Below are positions 7,837 to 15,330 of a stretch of DNA of 64,000 nt, one piece after another. The notes beneath the pieces were generated by a model, which was given only the letters and a program-made list of their open reading frames with translations, was not told the DNA's origin and did not search any database. Position 1 is the first letter of the stretch. Each line of letters starts with the position of its first letter. The position numbers and the translations under genes were made by a program. Source of the stretch: an uncultured Pedobacter sp. (lineage in GTDB: Bacteria; Bacteroidota; Bacteroidia; Sphingobacteriales; Sphingobacteriaceae); assembly GCF_946480185.1 (NCBI RefSeq), contig NZ_CAMLIG010000020.1:18157-82156 (forward strand), given 5' to 3'.

Positions 7837-8736
7837 CTAGAGATTGTCTAAATTTGGTTTTTGTTTCATAAAATCGGCATAATCTGAATTGTCGGATTCC
7901 AAGGAATCAGCTTCATCTTCTATGAAAATTTTAACATTTTTTAGTTTAAGCGATTTACGATCTAACTTGACATTTTCTTTAGAAAGTTTGACTTCCTGAT
8001 CACTCGCTACCTCTTTTGGCAATTCTAGTAAAAGTTTTTCCGGCAATGCTTCCGGCAACACTTTAGATATTTCTTCCGGCAACTTTTCCGACAATATTTT
8101 TGGCGATTTTTTCGGTAACGATTTTGCCTTTACCGGTAGCACTTTTGGCAATACTTTCGGCGTCTTTTCTTGTGATACTTTTGGTAACACTTCTTGCGAT
8201 GCTTTCGGCATGTTTTCTTGTGATACTTTTGGTAGCACTTCTTCTAATGCTTCTGGCATCACTTTTTTATCAGAGCTACCTGATTTTCCAGCTAAAGCTT
8301 CATGCAAAATTCCTATTTCTGCTTCTGAAAGTATATCTATTATCTCCCAGTCACACAGTAATTGATATTTTAGCTTATCGGAATAAATTTGTTCTTTTAA
8401 TCGAAGGTTGTCCACTTTTACAACTACGTGTAAATATTGTTCTAATCCCAGCTCCTTGGGGCCATTAGAATCACGATAAAATAATGGAGATAGATTAACA
8501 GAAACTGGAACCCTCTCTCCCCCTTTCCAATCTAAGGGACACCATTGAGCAATTACTTTTAGCTCTCTCCAATTTTCATGATCTTTGTACTTAATAAGTT
8601 CAGTGATTGTGTAAATGCCTTCCGCATAGGGAATTGAAACATTTTGGCTTTTTGCCCTTGTCAGCTCGTGTAAGTACCTTAATGAAAGTTTTCTTGTTAC
8701 ACTCTCAATGTTTGATTTTGGAGATAAATTTTCCAT
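7837..8736 (-). CDS. Hypothetical protein with Pro/Lys/Glu-rich repeat, coupled to the ATPase
   Basis: A 299-residue protein of unknown family. Residues 1-155 look globular (for example YLHELTRAKSQNVSIPYAEG and LYHV-type strands near 101-110). Residues 159-245 are a degenerate repeat of about 7-15 residues built on LPK-VSQE, MPKASQE and LPEKL-type units, likely an extended or coiled spacer. The tail is acidic (EDEADSLESDNSDYADF). The stop codon TAG abuts the ATG of the ATPase gene, so the two products are probably made together and may form a complex. No membrane segment or signal peptide is present. It could be a DNA-binding or scaffold partner, but nothing in the sequence proves that. Confidence 0.6.
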   Translation of the reverse strand: MENLSPKSNIESVTRKLSLRYLHELTRAKSQNVSIPYAEGIYTITELIKYKDHENWRELKVIAQWCPLDWKGGERVPVSVNLSPLFYRDSNGPKELGLEQYLHVVVKVDNLRLKEQIYSDKLKYQLLCDWEIIDILSEAEIGILHEALAGKSGSSDKKVMPEALEEVLPKVSQENMPKASQEVLPKVSQEKTPKVLPKVLPVKAKSLPKKSPKILSEKLPEEISKVLPEALPEKLLLELPKEVASDQEVKLSKENVKLDRKSLKLKNVKIFIEDEADSLESDNSDYADFMKQKPNLDNL

Positions 8737-8890
8737 GTTTTAATTGTTTTAATTTTGAAGAGAAACACCATTGTTTCTCTTTCTTAATGTAAAACACGAA
8801 ATATTTGAAGAGTAGATTGGTTATAGAAAACGAGGTATTTTCAGAGCATAATCTATATCCTCTGAGCAATAGTCTGATAGGAAGGAATTT

Positions 8891-9838
8891 TTAAAAGAGG
8901 TTGTGATTATTTAATAAAGCTCTGATGTAATCTTCATCAAGACTACCTATTTTTTCTTTATCAATAAATTTGAAGAGGTGTAATAAATTTACAATCAGAC
9001 TAGCTTGCTGGTTGCTTAGCTTACCTTCTCCTTTATGAATTTGATGTTGGTTTAAGAAATATAAAAGTATGCTCGCAAAGCTTGCTGTAGATTTGTTCCA
9101 AAAAGTGCCAGTTTTAAAACGGAGTTCCCTTTGAGTTTCATCCAATAGTTCAAGAGTTATGTCTTTCCCTCTGAATGCAGTCTGTAAAAAATGATTTCCG
9201 CTTTTAATAGTATTAGCTTCTAACAAGGATTTGTTTAGAGATTTATAAATTACAGCTAGAATCTGAGGGTGGTCGAAGCTTATAGAAAGTCCCGGTAGAC
9301 TCTTACTCTTTAAAGTCAAAGTTAAGTCTGCAGAAATTTTCTTTGTATAAGAAGCAATTAGCTTATCCTTTTTATTTTTTTTATGATCTTCGGTTTCATC
9401 TTTCTTTTCTTCTTTAGCCTTATCCTGCCTTTTCAGTTCCTTTTCAGCCTGTAGTATAGCTTGCCTTTCTAATTCCTGTTCTATTTTCAGTTTCATTTTT
9501 AGAAACTTCTTTAGGCTTTTGATATAGTCAATGGCTTGCTTTAGATAATCCTCATTGGCAATATTATCATCTGTTACATTGTTGAAATGTAAGTAGTATA
9601 AATATATCAGGTTATCTTTTTGCTCCAACAGGTTGTTTAATTGCAGTTCTTTGGATAGGGTTTTTATGAATTCTGAAAATTCAGTTTCATTTTTTAAAAA
9701 GTCAATAGTTATTTCTTCCGTGTAGTTTTTGTAATCTACTTCGTCACTATGATAGTATTCTTCATAAAGACTCAATGCCGTCAAGTTGTAGTTTGATAAC
9801 AGTTCGAGATTAGCGGTAACAGGGAAGGTATAAGGCAT
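8891..9838 (-). CDS. Hypothetical coiled-coil protein of the island core
   Basis: A 315-residue soluble protein beginning MPYTFPVTANLELLSNYNLT. The middle (about 115-165) is a highly charged coiled coil (EQELERQAILQAEKELKRQD and further KEEKKDETEDHKKNKKDK). The C-terminal third is hydrophobic-patterned and helical (TASFASILLYFLNQHQ, ASLIVNLLHLFKFID) and probably globular. I do not recognise the family. It lies between the recombinase and the repeat-containing protein on the same strand, which suggests it is part of the conserved core of the element rather than cargo. A role as a recombination or replication accessory is a guess. Confidence 0.6.
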   Translation of the reverse strand: MPYTFPVTANLELLSNYNLTALSLYEEYYHSDEVDYKNYTEEITIDFLKNETEFSEFIKTLSKELQLNNLLEQKDNLIYLYYLHFNNVTDDNIANEDYLKQAIDYIKSLKKFLKMKLKIEQELERQAILQAEKELKRQDKAKEEKKDETEDHKKNKKDKLIASYTKKISADLTLTLKSKSLPGLSISFDHPQILAVIYKSLNKSLLEANTIKSGNHFLQTAFRGKDITLELLDETQRELRFKTGTFWNKSTASFASILLYFLNQHQIHKGEGKLSNQQASLIVNLLHLFKFIDKEKIGSLDEDYIRALLNNHNLF

Positions 9839-9881
9839 AGTGGTGGCTAAAATATTAAAATGATTCTTTATTTTATAAAAA

Positions 9882-9908
9882 AAGCAGGATGCTTTTCACA
9901 CCCTGCTT
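9882..9908 (-). terminator. Rho-independent terminator of the recombinase gene
   Basis: AAGCAGG (9882-9888) pairs with CCTGCTT (9902-9908), and on the minus strand the hairpin is followed by TTTTTTATAAAA. It starts seven bases past the recombinase stop, so recombinase expression is separated from the downstream minus-strand genes. Confidence 0.7.
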
Positions 9909-9914
9909 AGTTGT

Positions 9915-11108
9915 TTATTTAAAATTAAAATCCTTTCTAGTCTTTCTTATGTATTTCATTTCAGGAACTTGCTCGATTAACTGTCTTGCATAGGTTTCTG
10001 TCTGCGAAATTTTGGAGTGACCATTTTTGTACATTAGCTCTATAATATCCGCACCTTCTATTAAAAGGTTAACATTGCCTGTATGTTTAAAGCTGTACAA
10101 CGTTTTATGCTGTTCAATTTTTAATTCGGCTTTGAGCAATTTAAACCTAGTATCAATTGTGTTTTTAGATAGTGGATATTCAGCTACAAATTGATTTCTT
10201 GCATAAGCCTGTTTTGTGCCAATGAAATACTTTTCTAAATCTTTTGGGTTATCATAATCAATTGGCAGTGTAAGTAAGTAATCTTTTAACGGTTTATCTA
10301 GCAAAATTATCTTTCTCTTGTTCTTGACCTTTGCCTTTCCTTTAGGTAACACGATTTTATTTTCATCAAGTTTAAAATCACTCATTTGTATTCTCAGGAT
10401 TTCAGAAATTCTAACTTGTGCACCATAAACTAAGTAAATGATTGTTTTTAAAATAATGTCTTCCTTATCATCGCAGTATTTAACGATTTTCTTAATTTCA
10501 GTTTTAGTATAAACCCTATGTCTCTCAACTGGGTCATTTTTACCAAGCTTAATTCCAATAGCGGGATTTATCATGTGGATTTGTCGAACGTCGATTATCC
10601 AGTTAAAGAAAGCAGATAGATAAATTCGGTAGCTACGTTTCGTTTGCGGTTTTACTTTAAAGCCCTTTAAAAAATCAGCTATTATTTTTTTATTTAAATC
10701 TGCGACTGAAATGTTTTCCATTTCAACTTTGAATTTATTAAAAACTGTACTGTAGTTCTTAAATGTGCTTATTGTAATTCGAGGTTTAATATCCAAAAGA
10801 TATTCTTGGATTAAATCCTGAATCATGACGGCTTCTGAATAAGTCTTTAAAAAGGACTTTGTCCGGTCGTCATATTTTCGATTTAACAAATTATCGATTA
10901 AGTCTTGCAAAGCAGTTTCTGCCTTTTTGTTCCTAATTTCTAATGTGTCCCGTTTGTCGTTAAGACCTGATGAGATTTTGTGTTGTTTCCTATTACCATT
11001 TACTGTGTAATAAGCATAAACCATCCATCTGTCTTCTAAAGTTTCTCCAGCAATCGCTGGTCTTGTCCAATTTGGATTTAATGGATAGTCATAATTTACT
11101 TTCGCCAT
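9915..11108 (-). CDS. Tyrosine recombinase (integrase)
   Basis: A 397-residue site-specific recombinase. Residues 1-80 form an arm-binding-type N-terminal domain, about 95-185 the SAM-like core-binding domain, and 195-380 the catalytic domain. Visible catalytic residues are Arg233 (GAQVRISEILRI), the Lys-rich beta-hairpin near 256-266, box II as YSFKHTG (338-344), GH at 363-364 and the nucleophile Tyr373 in ETYARQ. The HxxR of box II therefore reads YxxK, a form I recall from other Bacteroidota element integrases. The gene ends the island next to the tRNA-like gene at 11400-11511, the classic position for the enzyme that integrates an element at a tRNA 3' end. Confidence 0.9.
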   Translation of the reverse strand: MAKVNYDYPLNPNWTRPAIAGETLEDRWMVYAYYTVNGNRKQHKISSGLNDKRDTLEIRNKKAETALQDLIDNLLNRKYDDRTKSFLKTYSEAVMIQDLIQEYLLDIKPRITISTFKNYSTVFNKFKVEMENISVADLNKKIIADFLKGFKVKPQTKRSYRIYLSAFFNWIIDVRQIHMINPAIGIKLGKNDPVERHRVYTKTEIKKIVKYCDDKEDIILKTIIYLVYGAQVRISEILRIQMSDFKLDENKIVLPKGKAKVKNKRKIILLDKPLKDYLLTLPIDYDNPKDLEKYFIGTKQAYARNQFVAEYPLSKNTIDTRFKLLKAELKIEQHKTLYSFKHTGNVNLLIEGADIIELMYKNGHSKISQTETYARQLIEQVPEMKYIRKTRKDFNFK

Positions 11109-11206
11109 TGTTTTAAATGTTAGCGAAGAAATGATATCAATTCTCTTAAAATTTGATTTTAGTAAAATACACTAAGTACTTTTTTGAAGCTAAAAAAAGT
11201 CTGAAA

Positions 11207-11226
11207 TGGCATCAATTTGGCATCAA
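11207..11226. repeat. Direct repeat TGGCATCAA, 11-bp spacing, upstream of the integrase
   Basis: TGGCATCAA occurs at 11207-11215 and 11218-11226, one helical turn apart, in the 290-bp gap between the recombinase start and the tRNA-like gene. This gap should hold the attachment core, the recombinase arm sites and the integrase promoter. The repeat is a candidate arm site or operator. The rest of 11109-11399 shows nothing else I can name. Confidence 0.4.
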
Positions 11227-11399
11227 AATTTAAAATTAGACCCTTAAATGCACTCTATTTGACCTCATATGCTATGTTTTGTATTTGAGAGAGATGGCTC
11301 ATTAAGAACCGTAACCGAATGGTTATAAAACAGTTAAGCTCGAAACAGGGCGGATCGAGCTTAAACTAACCAATTATAAACCTAAATTAAACGAAAGGG

Positions 11400-11511
11400 C
11401 TGTAGGGGTAGGAGTCGAACCTACACGAAGTGGTTATTTCACATTGCTGCTATTTCCCAAACCTTCGCCACCGAGACAAGGAGGTGTGTCTGCCAATTTC
11501 ACCACCCTACA
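11400..11511 (-). tRNA. Class II tRNA-like gene, Leu-like body with GTC in the anticodon position
   Basis: Read on the minus strand, the acceptor stem TGTAGGG/CCCTACA (11511-11505/11407-11401) pairs perfectly and extends to eight pairs with flanking C/G. The D-arm GTG-AAATTGGCAGA-CAC is typical of tRNA-Leu. The T-arm GTAGG-TTCGACT-CCTAC is perfect. The anticodon arm reads CCTCC-TTGTCTC-GGTGG, with a T-T mismatch in the stem and GTC (Asp) at 34-36; base 37 is T, which is unusual. The variable region is about 42 nt with terminal pairs CGAAG/CTTCG, far longer than usual. Total length is about 112 nt. CCA is not encoded. It may be a functional odd tRNA, a tRNA-like RNA or a decayed tRNA-Leu used as integration target. 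Confidence 0.65.
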
Positions 11512-11532
11512 GTGTATTTTATTTTCAATTCT

Positions 11533-11577
11533 AATCAAAAAGCTTGCCCTTTTGATTTATTGTATAGTACAAATGTA
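11533..11577 (-). promoter_or_regulatory. Promoter -7 motif and leader hairpin for the tRNA-like gene
   Basis: TACATTTG (complement of 11570-11577) matches the Bacteroidota -7 consensus TAnnTTTG and points toward the tRNA-like gene. Between it and the RNA 5' end lies a perfect hairpin AATCAAAA/TTTTGATT (11533-11540/11550-11557). The hairpin could be a leader-processing element. The motif is short and the promoter is untested. Confidence 0.4.
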
Positions 11578-11674
11578 AGAGGAATAGCAATACGTTGCAA
11601 ATATTTCAACATTATATTTTAATTTTTACCAATTTTTTATTTATACTTGTTTTATATTAATATTCGATAAAAAC

Positions 11675-12151
11675 ATGACTGATAAAACGCGACCTAATTT
11701 AGAAATTGATAATTTGGATATCGACATATTATCGATTTTAATGAATGATGCCACCACCGCATACACGGAAATAGCCAAAGAACTGATAGTTTCTGGCGGA
11801 ACAATCCACGTTAGGATGAAGAAAATGCAAGATATGGGAATCATCAAAGGTTCTAACCTGATTGTGGATGCGCAAAAGGTTGGTTATGATATCTGTGCTT
11901 TTTTAGGAATTTATTTGGAGAAAGGTTCAATTTACCATGAGGCTGTGGCCGAGCTAAAAAAGATCAGTGAAATTGTTGAGCTTCATTATACAACTGGGAA
12001 CTACTCTATGTTTGCAAAAATTATTTGCAGAGATACCGGGCACCTGCGTTATGTTTTAAATGATGAGATACAGGCCGTTCCCGGGATACAGCGTACAGAA
12101 ACATTTATTTCTTTAGAAGAGAGCATAAAACGTCAGATTACCTTAAAATAG
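11675..12151 (+). CDS. Lrp/AsnC family transcriptional regulator
   Basis: A 158-residue regulator. Residues 10-65 are an AsnC-type winged helix (LDIDILSILMNDATTAYTEI with recognition helix in SGGTIHVRMKKMQDMGIIKG). Residues 75-150 are the RAM ligand-binding/oligomerisation domain (VGYDICAFLGIYLEKG, ELHYTTGNYSMFAKIICRD). The length is normal for the family. Such proteins bind DNA as octamers and respond to amino acids. The gene begins about 160 bases from the divergent tRNA-like gene and is the first clearly chromosomal gene right of the island. Which amino acid or regulon it serves cannot be read from the sequence. Confidence 0.88.
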   Translation: MTDKTRPNLEIDNLDIDILSILMNDATTAYTEIAKELIVSGGTIHVRMKKMQDMGIIKGSNLIVDAQKVGYDICAFLGIYLEKGSIYHEAVAELKKISEIVELHYTTGNYSMFAKIICRDTGHLRYVLNDEIQAVPGIQRTETFISLEESIKRQITLK

Positions 12152-12199
12152 AGGCGTAAGGTATAGGATGCGAAAGTTTTCTGGCAAAGGATTTGACTT

Positions 12200-12215
12200 A
12201 TAGGTGTGTACCTAT
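12200..12215. promoter_or_regulatory. Palindrome ATAGGT-GTGT-ACCTAT before the small basic/acidic protein
   Basis: A perfect 6-bp inverted repeat with a 4-bp spacer ends 13 bases before the ATG at 12229. It could be an operator half-site pair or a small hairpin at the translation start. No family is recognised. Confidence 0.35.
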
Positions 12216-12228
12216 AAATTTAATAACC

Positions 12229-12459
12229 ATGGAAGCTAAAGATAAAAAGTGGGAATCGGGTCCGATGCAGGAAACTGATGACAAACGCACCAAAGAGCAA
12301 TTTGAAAGGGCGAAAAAAGAAACAGAACGCAGAAAAGAGAATTTGGACGATAAGGGTGAAGGTTCATTTAAAGAAAAGAACGGCGATGAGAACAATCAAT
12401 ATTCTGATCTAAATAACGAACCCAACTTACAAACGCGGAAGACTAAAACATCAACTTAG
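12229..12459 (+). CDS. Small highly charged hypothetical protein, 76 aa
   Basis: Starting at ATG 12229, the 76-residue product is almost entirely hydrophilic (MEAKDKKWESGPMQETDDKR, then runs of Lys, Glu, Arg, Asp and Asn) and is probably intrinsically disordered. An in-frame start farther upstream (12193) would add 12 residues but would run through the palindrome at 12200, so I prefer 12229. There is no signal peptide or known domain. Small disordered proteins like this in Bacteroidota are often stress-related, but that is inference. Confidence 0.55.
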   Translation: MEAKDKKWESGPMQETDDKRTKEQFERAKKETERRKENLDDKGEGSFKEKNGDENNQYSDLNNEPNLQTRKTKTST

Positions 12460-12507
12460 CCTGTAAAATATGACTATAATCTCTTTAATTAGGAATAATG
12501 AAGTCAT

Positions 12508-12535
12508 AAAAAAAGAGCCTTTAGGCTCTTTTTTT
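12508..12535. terminator. Bidirectional terminator
   Basis: AAAAAAAGAGCC (12508-12519) and GGCTCTTTTTTT (12524-12535) form a perfect hairpin with loop TTTA and a T-run on both strands. It ends transcription of the small charged protein gene (plus) and of the secreted protein gene whose stop overlaps it (minus). Confidence 0.88.
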
Positions 12536-12956
12536 ATTTTGAGGCAATTTCAGAGAAGTACCATTTGTCAATAACGCTTTGGCGTTCTTTTGGCGTGAGC
12601 TGATAAAATTCAGGATTCTTTTTGACGAAGGTTTTTAGCGCCTCCATTTGACCAAACCATAGCTCGGCATATTCGCCGGCATTTTTCATTCCGTATTTGT
12701 TTAAAAAATCTGCATAGGTATTGGCATTTCTAAAAATCTTTGATTGATTTTCCTCTAACTCCTTTACGGCCTCTTTTGAAGACGGCAAAGTAAAATCAAA
12801 TTTTTTGGTATCAAATAACTTTCTGGCGTTTAAATAGTCATTGAAATATTTATCCTGATCTGCGTAGTAGTAATAATAGTTCAGGTTTTTCTCTACCTTT
12901 TGTGCATAAGCACTTACGGTTAAAAATACAAACATTAACAGGAGTAGTTTTTTCAT
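12534..12956 (-). CDS. Secreted hypothetical protein, 140 aa
   Basis: The start at 12956 gives a clear Sec signal peptide, MKKLLLLMFVFLTVSAYAQ, cleaved after Ala18; an upstream in-frame start would add an unlikely charged leader. The mature part, about 120 residues, is helical and rich in Lys, Tyr and Asn, with a tyrosine run (NYYYYYADQDKYFNDYLNAR). No enzymatic motif is seen. It is likely periplasmic. It lies 26 bases downstream of the phosphatase gene on the same strand and may share its transcript. Function unknown. Confidence 0.65.
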   Translation of the reverse strand: MKKLLLLMFVFLTVSAYAQKVEKNLNYYYYYADQDKYFNDYLNARKLFDTKKFDFTLPSSKEAVKELEENQSKIFRNANTYADFLNKYGMKNAGEYAELWFGQMEALKTFVKKNPEFYQLTPKERQSVIDKWYFSEIASK

Positions 12957-12982
12957 TTGCGAGCGATTTATTTTAATCAAAG

Positions 12983-13429
12983 CTAGCTTTTATCGTTTTG
13001 CAGTGCTGTTAAAAGTTTTGCACAATTCGTATTAATCAGTTGAAAAACAGGCTCAAAAAGACTGTCGTCATAATAAGGATCAGGGACAGCATCATTGTTA
13101 ATCAGTAACCGTACTTTTTCCTTTTGTTCAGCAGTTTGTGCCAAAGACACTACATCTTTATAATTTTGTTTGTCCATTACCACAATGCAGTCAAAATTGT
13201 CAAAATCGTTAGCGCTAAACTTCCTTGCCGCTTGCGCAGTGATATCAATACCGTGATTTTTGGCAACTTTTATCGACCGTGAGTCTGGTTTACTTCCGAT
13301 ATGATAGCCACCGGTTCCGGCAGAATCTATTTGCCAATCAAGTCCTTTTTCTTTGACCAAATGTTGCATAATTCCTTCTGCCAAAGGTGATCTACAGATG
13401 TTGCCTAGGCATACCATTAAAATTTTCAT
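12983..13429 (-). CDS. Low-molecular-weight protein tyrosine phosphatase
   Basis: A 148-residue cytoplasmic phosphatase of the LMW-PTP family. The P-loop CLGNICRS at residues 7-14 gives the C(X)5R signature, with Cys7 as nucleophile and Arg13 binding phosphate. The general acid is in the DPYYDD segment near residue 120. The length matches the family. Such enzymes dephosphorylate bacterial tyrosine kinases or small phospho-esters. In Bacteroidota the gene is often a stand-alone housekeeping gene, and the neighbours here do not indicate a capsule cluster. Confidence 0.9.
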   Translation of the reverse strand: MKILMVCLGNICRSPLAEGIMQHLVKEKGLDWQIDSAGTGGYHIGSKPDSRSIKVAKNHGIDITAQAARKFSANDFDNFDCIVVMDKQNYKDVVSLAQTAEQKEKVRLLINNDAVPDPYYDDSLFEPVFQLINTNCAKLLTALQNDKS

Positions 13430-13870
13430 TGATTTATTTTTCTAAAAATTAACGTTAGTCTTGGGTCTTACCAGATGTAAATCCTGTCGCTAATGCCTTT
13501 TCAGCACAGCCTTTCCTGCCCTCATGCCGGGCATAGCATTTACTTTTTTCATTTCTTGTCTATTTCTTTTTTATGGCATTCAAGAGTGCTTCGCAATTTT
13601 TTCGCAAAAAAATAAACAAAAAACTCTCGACTACGCCCTTTGCTAAGAAGGAGGTACTTTTACTCAGTTCACCTGTACCGCAAAGTTCTAAGGTCGAAAT
13701 AAGGTGAACTTTGTCCGGTGCTTCGATTGGATTGGCGAGAAGCAATTTTAATTTGCATTGTTTCTTCTTATGATTGTTGATTATCAGCATATTACATTCA
13801 AAATTCACGTTGAAAATTAGCTTTAATTTCCTAGCAACTATCACAACGATAATTTTTGTAGGAAATTCTT
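13430..13870. other. Gap without gene; overlapping inverted repeats
   Basis: No credible gene is present; a 94-codon minus frame here lacks any gene-like feature. AGTTCACCT (13666-13674) pairs with AGGTGAACT (13702-13710), and CAAAGTTC (13681-13688) pairs with GAACTTTG (13706-13713). The two hairpins share the same right arm and exclude each other. The pattern suggests a decayed repeat element or an attenuator-like RNA. Confidence 0.4.
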
Positions 13871-14401
13871 TTAAGACTTGCCAATAAAAATTGATTTCTC
13901 AATTCTTTTGATTTGTTTTTGATGATGTTTGCTGTGTACATAAATAAAGCGCAACCAGGATTTAGCATCTAAATATCCTAAACGGGGATGTTTAACTTTA
14001 TAATCTGGATTAAATTTAGAAAAGTCCTTATCTATTTCTTCGATTTTTTTGATGAGCCTGACTAGCTCGTTAGAAGCCTCTTCCTTGCTGATTTTTTTTA
14101 CACTCGCTTCCAAAACAGGTGGCACTTTATATTTGCCCGGCGGAAATCTTCCGAAAAAAAGAATTAACCGAACCCGCCAATCAGGTTTACGCGTTTTTAC
14201 TGCTGCGGTTTTGTTCAAACATTTTTCAATGGCAATAACCGATAAAAAGTTGGCGCTCAAAATATGGGCATAAACTTCTGCAAAAGACCAGCCGCCCTGT
14301 TCTGGCGTTTTTACAAACGTTTCTTCATTTACAGTTTTTAAAAATGCGCTGTAAAATTTTAAACTGTTTAAAATCTTTTCTTTATCGTGTTTTACACTCA
14401 T
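13871..14401 (-). CDS. DinB-like family protein
   Basis: A 176-residue four-helix-bundle protein of the DinB/YfiT type. The N-terminal region (GGWSFAEVYAHILSANFL) holds the first metal-ligand histidine and the C-terminal region (YVHSKHHQKQIKRIEKSI) holds the usual HxxxH-like pair. These proteins bind a divalent metal and often act as thiol-dependent transferases, but this member's substrate is unknown. It has no signal peptide and is cytoplasmic. It precedes nothing obviously linked; the YjjG gene lies 55 bases upstream on the same strand. Confidence 0.75.
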   Translation of the reverse strand: MSVKHDKEKILNSLKFYSAFLKTVNEETFVKTPEQGGWSFAEVYAHILSANFLSVIAIEKCLNKTAAVKTRKPDWRVRLILFFGRFPPGKYKVPPVLEASVKKISKEEASNELVRLIKKIEEIDKDFSKFNPDYKVKHPRLGYLDAKSWLRFIYVHSKHHQKQIKRIEKSIFIGKS

Positions 14402-14456
14402 AATTTATTTATTGATTATAGTCTATTGTCCATTGACCATCGACTATGAAACTAAG

Positions 14457-15152
14457 CTACAACAAATCCACTAATTCTTTTAAATGGCTAATTTGCCAGT
14501 TGATATCTTCCGGAGTTTCTGCTTGCTGAGGATTAAAATAAATGGCATCCATCCCAAAATTCATTGCGCCACGAATATCTGCTTCAATGCTGTCTCCAAT
14601 CATTAAACTACTGACCGTTTCGGCGTTTGCGGTATCAACAGCGTGTTGAAAAATGGCTTTATCCGGCTTATTGATGCCTATAATTTCTGAAATAAATACG
14701 TTTTTGAAATAAGGCGTTAAACCTGTGTTTTTTACTTTATAACGGGTTGATTCGGTAAAACCGTTTGAAATTAAGTGTAAATGATATTTTTCTTGCAAAT
14801 AGCTCAAGGTTTCATGCGTATGCGGAAAAAGATTGGTTTTTGTAGGGCAAATGCTGATGTAATCATCCTCAAATTTCGCGGGAATTACCTCTTCTGTTAA
14901 ACCCAAATCCATGAAAGTCTTTTTAAAACGGGTTTCGCGTAAAACGGCTTTACTGATTTTTCCCAAGTGATAATCTGCCCAAAGCCGGTGGTTGTTTAAG
15001 GTATAGGTTTCAATAAAAACATCGCAGGAATTTAAACCTAAATCAGAAAGCTTATAAAGATGATATAATTCATTTAAAGTTTCTTCTGCGTTTTTGTCAA
15101 AATCCCAAAGCGTATGGTCCAAGTCAAAAAAGATGTGTTGGTATTGTTTCAA
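14457..15152 (-). CDS. YjjG-type HAD pyrimidine nucleotidase
   Basis: A 231-residue HAD-superfamily hydrolase. Motif I is FFDLDHTLWDFDKN, with Asp10 (nucleophile) and Asp12. Motif II is in LISNGFTES. Motif IV is GDSIEADIRGAMNFGMDAIY. The overall pattern matches YjjG-like enzymes that clear non-canonical pyrimidine nucleotides from the dNTP pool. The start is a TTG at 15150-15152. No in-frame ATG lies just upstream, and starting at TTG gives the usual MKQYQHIFFDLDHT opening. Next to upp this makes a loose pyrimidine-related pair, although 178 bases and a repeat lie between them. Confidence 0.88.
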   Translation of the reverse strand: MKQYQHIFFDLDHTLWDFDKNAEETLNELYHLYKLSDLGLNSCDVFIETYTLNNHRLWADYHLGKISKAVLRETRFKKTFMDLGLTEEVIPAKFEDDYISICPTKTNLFPHTHETLSYLQEKYHLHLISNGFTESTRYKVKNTGLTPYFKNVFISEIIGINKPDKAIFQHAVDTANAETVSSLMIGDSIEADIRGAMNFGMDAIYFNPQQAETPEDINWQISHLKELVDLL

Positions 15153-15227
15153 TTTTAATATGTATTTGTAAAAACGTATAAGGTAAATTTACCAATAAAT
15201 GTTTTGATGTGGTATGTCAGTACCTGC

Positions 15228-15294
15228 TTGTGAGATGTTTCTCGGCCAGCTGTCGGATCAACAAAGATAGCGCTCTATTCGTCATGCTGACGAC
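15228..15294. repeat. Dispersed palindromic repeat, copy A (half element)
   Basis: Contains TGTGAGATGTTTCTC and ends in a CGTCA-TGC-TGACG hairpin (15280-15292) followed by AC. The same blocks recur at 16087-16195 and 46929-47038. This copy keeps one half of the element. Confidence 0.5.
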
Positions 15295-15330
15295 AGGAAG
15301 CGTCCCAAACGCAAATCAGAGCGTATTAAT

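Noticed and set aside
13560..13844. 94-codon minus-strand frame
   Set aside because: It lies across inverted repeats, has no recognisable domain and reads like translated repeat DNA.
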